From NCBI GenBank assembly GCA_019233165.1, contig JAFAMS010000015.1, forward strand, positions 1 to 5,373: a stretch of DNA of 5,373 nt. Direction: 5' to 3'. Below are positions 1 to 3,661 of this stretch, piece after piece. The notes beneath the pieces are model-generated. The model was not told the origin of the DNA and made no database searches. It saw only the letters and a program-made list of their open reading frames with translations. This stretch comes from Vulcanimicrobiota bacterium. GTDB lineage: Bacteria; Vulcanimicrobiota; Vulcanimicrobiia; Vulcanimicrobiales; Vulcanimicrobiaceae. How positions within the stretch are numbered: the stretch's first letter is position 1; each line of letters begins with the position of its first letter. A program made the translations under genes and the position numbers.

Positions 1-111
1 GCGCCGCGCCGCTCGCGCGCGAGCTATGACGTACTCGTTTCAAGAATGTTCATCACTCAACTACTTTCAATAACATCGGAGAGGATCAGACCGGCCAGAT
101 TCTTTTCGATT
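1..111. other. Gene-free left edge with a 14-bp GC palindrome
   Basis: No gene can be supported here. Bases 11-24 form a perfect 14-base palindrome (GCTCGCGCGCGAGC). From about 30 to 120 the sequence is clearly AT-richer than the rest of the window, as expected of intergenic DNA. On the plus strand a short frame running in from the left edge (from base 3) ends at TGA 27-29, with GC-rich codons reading AAPLAREL. It could be the last codons of a gene entering from outside, but eight codons prove nothing. No tRNA arm, promoter or convincing terminator was seen. Confidence 0.4.
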
Positions 112-252
112 TTACGTTTGTGCTCGGACGCGAACGAGGACACGATACTTGGCCAGCAATTGCTCCATGGCCGCCGAATCGCCGGCCTTTGCCGCTACGA
201 GCGCTACGCTCTCAGGAGTCTCAGCGAACTCGCCCGCATCTACCGCAGCCAA
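112..252 (-). pseudogene. Sigma-70-like N-terminal fragment or small ORF
   Basis: A 46-codon reading frame from a TTG (252) to TAA (114-112), in the same frame as the zinc-ribbon gene and directly behind its TAG stop (261-259). The translation contains LVAAKAGDSAAMEQLLAKYR followed by VLVRVRA. This resembles the opening helices of sigma-70 family factors (SigH/ECF type), where a 'LVxxAxxGDxxAxExLLxKYRxLVRxxA' pattern precedes the DLVQEG segment of region 2. The frame stops before any DLVQEG-like motif, so no DNA- or core-binding domain remains. There is no Shine-Dalgarno sequence ahead of the TTG. Codons are mostly GC-ending, which suits real or recently real coding DNA. It may be a decayed sigma gene, a readthrough tail of the zinc-ribbon protein, or chance. 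The resemblance is from memory of the family, not from an alignment. Confidence 0.3.
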
Positions 253-258
253 TTGCGG

Positions 259-639
259 CTAGCGGCGGCTGTCTTGACGCTGCGAAAAGCAATCTCGGCA
301 GTAGACAGGCTTGTCTCCTCGCGGTTGAAACGGCACCTGCGTATCTTTGCCGCAGCCGCTGCACGTTGCTGGGAACATTTCGCGCTGTGGGCGACCGCCC
401 CCGGAGTATCCGCCACCGCCGCCTCCGCCGCGCTGTGCCTTGCGTGCCGCACGGCAATCGGGGCAGCGGCTGGGCTTGTTCGTGAAGCCCTTCGAAGCGA
501 AAAATTCCTGCTCGCTGGCGGTAAAGGTGAACGCCGCGCTGCAATCAACGCAGGCCAGGGTCTCGTCGGTGTACGTCGTTTTCTCCGAGCGTCGTTTAGT
601 GTGACAGACGGAGGACGTACGTCCGCAGCCGCTCCGCAT
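259..639 (-). CDS. Double zinc-ribbon domain protein
   Basis: A protein of 126 residues if started at the ATG at 639. It carries two four-cysteine zinc ribbons. The first uses C30xxC33 and C59xxC62 around an FTFTASEQEFFASKGF core and matches the 'probable zinc-ribbon domain' family (YTD-TL-C-DC...EFTF...EQEFY--KG...P-RC--CR). The second uses C93xxC96 and C114xxC117 with VPFQPRGDKPVYCRDCF, as in the CxxC-rich proteins common in Chloroflexota and related phyla. A glycine-rich linker (about 71-83) separates them. No catalytic motif, signal peptide or membrane segment is present, so a cytoplasmic nucleic-acid- or protein-binding role is an inference only. Family members usually begin almost exactly at the YTDETL segment (residue 23 here), so the first 20 or so residues may not be translated. 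A GTG at 666 gives an even longer version. The gene lies downstream of ssb on the same strand, behind a terminator. Confidence 0.85.
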   Translation of the reverse strand: MRSGCGRTSSVCHTKRRSEKTTYTDETLACVDCSAAFTFTASEQEFFASKGFTNKPSRCPDCRAARKAQRGGGGGGGYSGGGRPQREMFPATCSGCGKDTQVPFQPRGDKPVYCRDCFSQRQDSRR

Positions 640-671
640 GTGACGCACTTCTGCAGAGCCGGGCACTTAAG

Positions 672-680
672 AGTATGACA
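672..680 (-). promoter_or_regulatory. Possible extended -10 for the zinc-ribbon gene
   Basis: On the minus strand TGTCATACT (680-672) resembles an extended -10 box (TGn followed by CATACT, four of six matches to TATAAT). I see no good -35 hexamer about 17 bases upstream, which an extended -10 can tolerate. It lies after the ssb terminator and would start transcription near 665, about 25 bases before the ATG at 639. A match this short could be chance. Confidence 0.25.
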
Positions 681-730
681 CAGAATCCCGGCCTGGGGTT
701 GCGCCGGGGCTCCTCGGTGCGGGCACGAGG

Positions 731-761
731 ACAAGAAGACCCGGCCCTTTTCGACCGGGTC
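731..761 (-). terminator. Rho-independent terminator after ssb
   Basis: Read on the minus strand, GACCCGG (761-755) pairs perfectly with CCGGGTC (744-738) across a ten-base loop, followed by the T-rich run TTCTTGT (737-731). GAA (767-765) can pair with the TTC of that tail, the usual A-tract/U-tract arrangement. It sits 50 bases past the ssb stop and so would close the rpsF-ssb transcript before the zinc-ribbon gene. The tail is interrupted by C and G, so termination may be incomplete. Confidence 0.6.
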
Positions 762-771
762 CTCTTCCACA

Positions 772-797
772 CTGAAGAGAGCAACTTCGCTCTTCAG
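772..797 (-). repeat. Inverted repeat just past the ssb stop
   Basis: CTGAAGAG (772-779) and CTCTTCAG (790-797) form a perfect eight-base stem with a ten-base loop, beginning 13 bases after the ssb stop. It has no T-run of its own. Its inner arm GAAGAG (774-779) can also pair with CTCTTC at 762-767, so two hairpins compete. It may protect the 3' end of the ssb mRNA or assist the terminator at 731-761. Confidence 0.5.
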
Positions 798-809
798 CGT
801 GAGTCAACG

Positions 810-1268
810 TCAGAACGGGATCTCGTCCTCGAGCTCGTCTTCGCCTCCGGCGCCTCCGCCCACAGCTGCGCCGCGCGGCGTAAACTGGCGGACGTTGTCG
901 GCGTTGCCGTTGCCGTTCGCGTACGAGCCGTTCTCGCCGTTTGCGCGGTTGGCGCGGTCGAGCATTTGCATCACGCTGACGACGACCTCGGCGGCTTTGC
1001 GCTTCTCGCCTTCCTTCGTTTCGTAGGAACGGATCGAAAGGCGACCGTCGACGAGGACGCTCATCCCTTTCTTCAAGTACGTGTTGCAGGTCTCGGCGAG
1101 CTTGTCCCACGCGACGCAGTCGATGAAATCGGTCTCTTCTTGCTGCTTCGAGCGGCGATTCACGGCGAGCGTGAACTTCGTCACCGCAGCGCCGCTTTGG
1201 ATGTAGCGGATCTCGGGATCGCGGACGAGATTCCCCACCAAAACGATTTTGTTATAGCTTCCGGCCAT
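810..1268 (-). CDS. ssb: Single-stranded DNA-binding protein SSB
   Basis: A 152-residue SSB that coats single-stranded DNA during replication, recombination and repair, normally as a tetramer. The OB fold covers about residues 1-105: it opens MAGSYNKIVLVGNLVRDPEI, then FTLAVNRR, the DFIDCVAWDKLAE segment with Phe48 and Trp54 among the aromatics expected to stack on DNA, then YLKKG and VLVDGRL. Residues 106-142 are a flexible Asn/Gly-rich linker. The protein ends in the acidic tip EDELEDEIPF, the docking site for partner proteins in this family. Length is normal. The ATG at 1268 is chosen over one ten codons upstream because an AAGGA box lies eight bases before it and the N-terminus then matches the family. 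It follows rpsF by 133 bases, the usual order, but rpsR is not next. Confidence 0.97.
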   Translation of the reverse strand: MAGSYNKIVLVGNLVRDPEIRYIQSGAAVTKFTLAVNRRSKQQEETDFIDCVAWDKLAETCNTYLKKGMSVLVDGRLSIRSYETKEGEKRKAAEVVVSVMQMLDRANRANGENGSYANGNGNADNVRQFTPRGAAVGGGAGGEDELEDEIPF

Positions 1269-1276
1269 TGCTACGG

Positions 1277-1281
1277 TCCTT
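1277..1281 (-). promoter_or_regulatory. Ribosome binding site of ssb
   Basis: AAGGA on the minus strand with an eight-base spacer to the ATG at 1268. It decides the ssb start against the upstream in-frame ATG at 1298, which lies ahead of it. Confidence 0.75.
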
Positions 1282-1308
1282 TCTTCGTCTGAATGCAACG
1301 ATGCGGAG

Positions 1309-1339
1309 GCGCCGGCCGGTGTAGCCCCCGGCGTGGCGC
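1309..1339 (-). repeat. GC-rich hairpin in the ssb leader
   Basis: GCGCC (1309-1313) pairs with GGCGC (1335-1339) and GCCGG (1315-1319) with CCGGC (1328-1332), giving a ten-base-pair stem with a small internal loop and an eight-base terminal loop. It lies about 40 bases ahead of the ssb start, in the rpsF-ssb spacer. A translation or processing role is possible, but in DNA this GC-rich such stems also arise by chance. Confidence 0.35.
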
Positions 1340-1370
1340 GCTGGGTTTGATAACGTCAGCTTAAACTCGA

Positions 1371-1396
1371 CCCGTGCCAGGTGCCTGGCATCCGGG
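1371..1396 (-). terminator. Hairpin after rpsF, possible attenuator
   Basis: TGCCAG (1375-1380) pairs with CTGGCA (1385-1390) around a four-base loop, and CCCG (1371-1374) with CGGG (1393-1396) across a two-base bulge. It begins five bases past the rpsF stop. On the minus strand it is followed by TCGAGTTTAAG, only a weak T-run, so full termination is doubtful. Partial attenuation between rpsF and ssb, or 3'-end protection of rpsF mRNA, would fit better. Confidence 0.35.
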
Positions 1397-1401
1397 CGAG
1401 G

Positions 1402-1791
1402 TCAGTTCTGCGAAGGCTGGCCGATCGACGGCGAGGGGGACGCCTGCGGCGGGGGCGCCGGGGCGGGCGGCGGGCTGTGGAAAACCTGGGGGTTCTCCGG
1501 CCGGATCAGCAGGGCGCGAAGCACGTTCTCGTTGAGCCCGAGGAGCCGCTCCAGCTCCTTTGCCTGAGCGGCGTCGCTCTTGAAGCGCATGACGACGTAG
1601 TAGCCCTCGCGGACGTCGGCGATCTCGTAGGCCAGGCGGCGCTTGCCCATGCGCTCGATGTCCCCGACGACCTCGCCGCCGTTTTGGCGGAGCTGGTCGG
1701 CGACGTGCGCGATCTGCGCCTCGGTTTCGGCCTCTTCGAGCTGAGGCCGCAAGATGTACGTAACTTCGTAATCGAGCGTCGTAGTAGGCAT
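1402..1791 (-). CDS. rpsF: 30S ribosomal protein S6
   Basis: A 129-residue S6 protein, a component of the platform of the small ribosomal subunit, where it binds 16S rRNA together with S18. The ferredoxin-like core covers about residues 1-100: YEVTYILRP (strand 1), an Ala/Glu-rich helix, GDIERMGKRRLAYEI and GYYVVMRF (central strands), the LERLLGLNENVLRALLI helix-strand and RPE. Typical S6 proteins are about 95-100 residues; the remaining 29 or so form an unusual Pro/Ser/Gln tail beginning HSPPPAPAPPP. The ATG at 1791 is preceded by GAGGGA with a suitable spacer, and the N-terminus matches the family. It is the first gene of the rpsF-ssb unit and diverges from the diguanylate cyclase. The much longer open frame upstream in the same phase is only GC-rich antisense of the cyclase. 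Confidence 0.96.
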   Translation of the reverse strand: MPTTTLDYEVTYILRPQLEEAETEAQIAHVADQLRQNGGEVVGDIERMGKRRLAYEIADVREGYYVVMRFKSDAAQAKELERLLGLNENVLRALLIRPENPQVFHSPPPAPAPPPQASPSPSIGQPSQN

Positions 1792-1798
1792 TCTCTTC

Positions 1799-1802
1799 CC
1801 TC
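1799..1802 (-). promoter_or_regulatory. Ribosome binding site of rpsF
   Basis: GAGG on the minus strand, inside GAAGAGGGAAGAGA, seven bases before the ATG at 1791. It supports this start rather than any of the upstream in-frame ones. Confidence 0.7.
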
Positions 1803-1810
1803 TTCGGACA

Positions 1811-1832
1811 CCGCGGTCGCGGCGGCCCGCGG
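1811..1832 (-). repeat. Hairpin in the rpsF 5' leader
   Basis: CCGCGG (1811-1816) and CCGCGG (1827-1832) form a six-base-pair stem with a ten-base loop in the transcript leader, about 20 bases ahead of the rpsF start. An overlapping alternative (CGCGG-GCCG-CCGCG) is also possible. Many bacteria carry an S6:S18-binding leader before rpsF with a bulged CCG. CCG occurs in this loop, but I cannot confirm the published fold, so autoregulation remains a guess. Confidence 0.25.
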
Positions 1833-1867
1833 CGAGCGCGAGCAGCGGGGTGGGCATGAACCCCGAG

Positions 1868-1897
1868 AGTCTATCACGCGCCGCCGCCGAACGGCAA
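1868..1897 (-). promoter_or_regulatory. Sigma-70-type promoter of rpsF
   Basis: On the minus strand TTGCCG (1897-1892; four of six matches to TTGACA) and TAGACT (1873-1868; four of six to TATAAT) are separated by 18 bases. Transcription would begin near 1861, giving a leader of about 70 bases before the rpsF ATG. The -35 box lies within six bases of the divergent cyclase start, so transcription of the two genes may interfere. Confidence 0.5.
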
Positions 1898-1902
1898 GGA
1901 CA

Positions 1903-3618
1903 GTGCTTGCTCGGGTCGCAGGGTTCCTCATCCTCGTGGCGGCGTTCGTGTTGGCCGGCTTGGGGGTCGCGCGCGCAAGCGAAGTTCCGCTGCAGCCGGG
2001 CGCCTCGGAACGGCTTCTCGGCAACGTCGACGCGCTCGTCGATCCGACCGGCCGACTCACCGCAGAAGACGTGGCAGCGGGGCGCGGCGGACCGTGGCGC
2101 GCGTTGCACGAGCTGCCGGGATCCGGCGCCGGCGAGATCGCCGCGTGGTACCGAATCCGCTTCCAGCACGCGCGCAGCGACGACAACGTATACGCCGTCG
2201 TTTGGCCCGGTGTAGTCGGCCGCGTCGATCTTTCCTGCGACCTCGGCGGAAGCTTTTCGCACGCCAGCGGCGGCTACGACGCGCCGGCAAAATCGCTCAG
2301 CGAGCACATCTTGGTCATCCCGCCGAGCGATTACGAGCGCGTCTGCTACTTGCGCGCGCTGACCGGGTTCTATCGCAGCTCGCCGATGGTCGTAACGCTC
2401 AACAGCGCGCTCGCCGGCGATACGCCGGTCGCCACCACGTTCGGCGGGTTTTTCATTGCGATCGCGCTCTTCAATCTCGTTCTCTTCCTTTTGGTACGCG
2501 ACCGGTCGCTCTTGATCTATTGCGGCGTCATGGTGGTCCTGCTCGCGTTGCTGGCCACGGACGACGCAATCTGGCGATTCGTTCCCAGCACGCCGTTCCT
2601 GCGCGAGACGTCGCACGCATTCTTCGGATGGCTCTATTTCGCCGGAACGGCGCTCTTCGCGCGCGAGTTTTTGCGCCTTCCGAAGGACGACCCCGTGATG
2701 GAGCGGTGGGTGCTCGGCCTCGCGCTGGCGAGTGCGCTCGGCCTCTTCACCGGACTCTTGCCTTCGCAGCCGCCGTGGCTCGACGTCTTCACGTCGACAC
2801 TCGTCATCATCCTCTTAGTCGCGATCTTCATTGCGGGCGTCCGGGCAATGCGACGGGGATTCCGCGCGGCTCGCTTCTTCGTCCTCGCGAGCGGCGGCGT
2901 CGCACTCGGTGTTGCGACGAACCTCCTCGTGCTGGGGTTGCAGCTGCCGGGCCCGAGGATCGTCGTCGATTTGTTCGAGATCTCGATCGGATGGGAGGCG
3001 CTGATGCTTACGGTCGCCCTTGCCGACCGGATGAATCAGCTCTCGAAGCAAAACGTCGAGCTCGAACGAAGCCGCGCGCAACTTCAGGTGCTGGCCGAGC
3101 ACGACGGTTTGACCGGCGTCGCCAACCGGCGCGCGTTCGATCAACGCTTGCGAGAGGAATGGAATCGTGCGCTGCGCTCGGGCGACGCGATCGGGCTGCT
3201 GATGATCGACGTCGATCACTTCAAGGCGTACAACGATACCCTCGGGCACGTTGCCGGCGACGAGTGCCTCGAACGCGTCGCCAAGACGTGCGAAGCGTCG
3301 CTCAAACGCGGCGGGGACTTCTTCGCTCGCTATGGAGGCGAAGAGTTCGCCGCTATCCTGACGACGCGAACCGACGAAGATCTGCTCGTCGTCGCGGAGC
3401 GCATGCGCCGTAGCATCTACGATCTGGGGATCGCGTATCCGGCGGGCGCGGACGGCGTCGTCACGATCAGCGTCGGGACCGCTCGCTACACCCCCCAACC
3501 CGACGAAAACCCTACGGTCCTCGTCAAAGCGGCCGACGCCGCGCTCTACGAAGCGAAGTTTGGCGGCCGGAACCGGGTCATCGGCGGAATCAAGCTTTCT
3601 GAGACCGCCCTGAGATGA
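1903..3618 (+). CDS. 7TMR-DISM membrane diguanylate cyclase
   Basis: A 571-residue inner-membrane enzyme expected to make c-di-GMP from two GTP. Residues 1-25 form a signal peptide (hydrophobic 5-22, likely cut after ARA). About 26-175 is a periplasmic domain resembling 7TMR-DISMED2 (AWYRIRF strand). Seven hydrophobic segments follow at roughly 181-198, 203-219, 237-257, 269-286, 295-313, 325-346 and 353-374, then a short coiled coil (376-398). The GGDEF domain (about 395-562) has DGLTGVANRR at 401-410, metal-binding Asp436 in LLMIDVDHFKAYND, the active loop GGEEF at 478-482 and an RxxD product-inhibition site at 469-472 with the standard five-residue gap. All key residues are present, so it should be active and feedback-inhibited; the periplasmic ligand is unknown. 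The GTG at 1903 is the first in-frame start that keeps the signal peptide, though its AAGGA box is only two bases away, so the exact start is unsure. The open frame further upstream is antisense to rpsF. Confidence 0.9.
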   Translation: MLARVAGFLILVAAFVLAGLGVARASEVPLQPGASERLLGNVDALVDPTGRLTAEDVAAGRGGPWRALHELPGSGAGEIAAWYRIRFQHARSDDNVYAVVWPGVVGRVDLSCDLGGSFSHASGGYDAPAKSLSEHILVIPPSDYERVCYLRALTGFYRSSPMVVTLNSALAGDTPVATTFGGFFIAIALFNLVLFLLVRDRSLLIYCGVMVVLLALLATDDAIWRFVPSTPFLRETSHAFFGWLYFAGTALFAREFLRLPKDDPVMERWVLGLALASALGLFTGLLPSQPPWLDVFTSTLVIILLVAIFIAGVRAMRRGFRAARFFVLASGGVALGVATNLLVLGLQLPGPRIVVDLFEISIGWEALMLTVALADRMNQLSKQNVELERSRAQLQVLAEHDGLTGVANRRAFDQRLREEWNRALRSGDAIGLLMIDVDHFKAYNDTLGHVAGDECLERVAKTCEASLKRGGDFFARYGGEEFAAILTTRTDEDLLVVAERMRRSIYDLGIAYPAGADGVVTISVGTARYTPQPDENPTVLVKAADAALYEAKFGGRNRVIGGIKLSETALR

Positions 3619-3650
3619 CGCCCGGGGTCGCCAGCGAATCGCCCCAGGTC

Positions 3651-3654
3651 AGGA
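3651..3654 (+). promoter_or_regulatory. Ribosome binding site of the RND gene
   Basis: AGGA with a seven-base spacer to the TTG at 3662. It fixes this rare start codon, since the frame has no ATG or GTG between its preceding stop (3611-3613) and the TTG. Confidence 0.65.
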
Positions 3655-3661
3655 CCACCGC

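Noticed and set aside
3..29. Tail of a plus-strand gene entering from the left
   Set aside because: Only eight codons before TGA; too short to support as a gene.
243..258. Small hairpin CCGCA/TGCGG after the zinc-ribbon stop as a terminator
   Set aside because: The stem is only five pairs and has no T-run on the minus strand.
46..678. Plus-strand 210-codon frame
   Set aside because: It is a shadow of the zinc-ribbon gene, whose cysteine motifs clearly mark the minus strand as coding.
1381..1902. Long in-frame extension ahead of the cyclase
   Set aside because: It is antisense to rpsF, has no family match, and the signal peptide at 1903 marks the real N-terminus. Open antisense frames are common in GC-rich DNA.
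1792..2616. Minus-strand extension of the rpsF frame to 404 codons
   Set aside because: It lies opposite the cyclase; S6 begins at 1791 with a good ribosome binding site and a normal N-terminus.
2094..3413. Plus-strand 439-codon frame inside the cyclase
   Set aside because: Arg-rich translation typical of a shifted frame over a GC-rich gene; the GGDEF frame is the real one.
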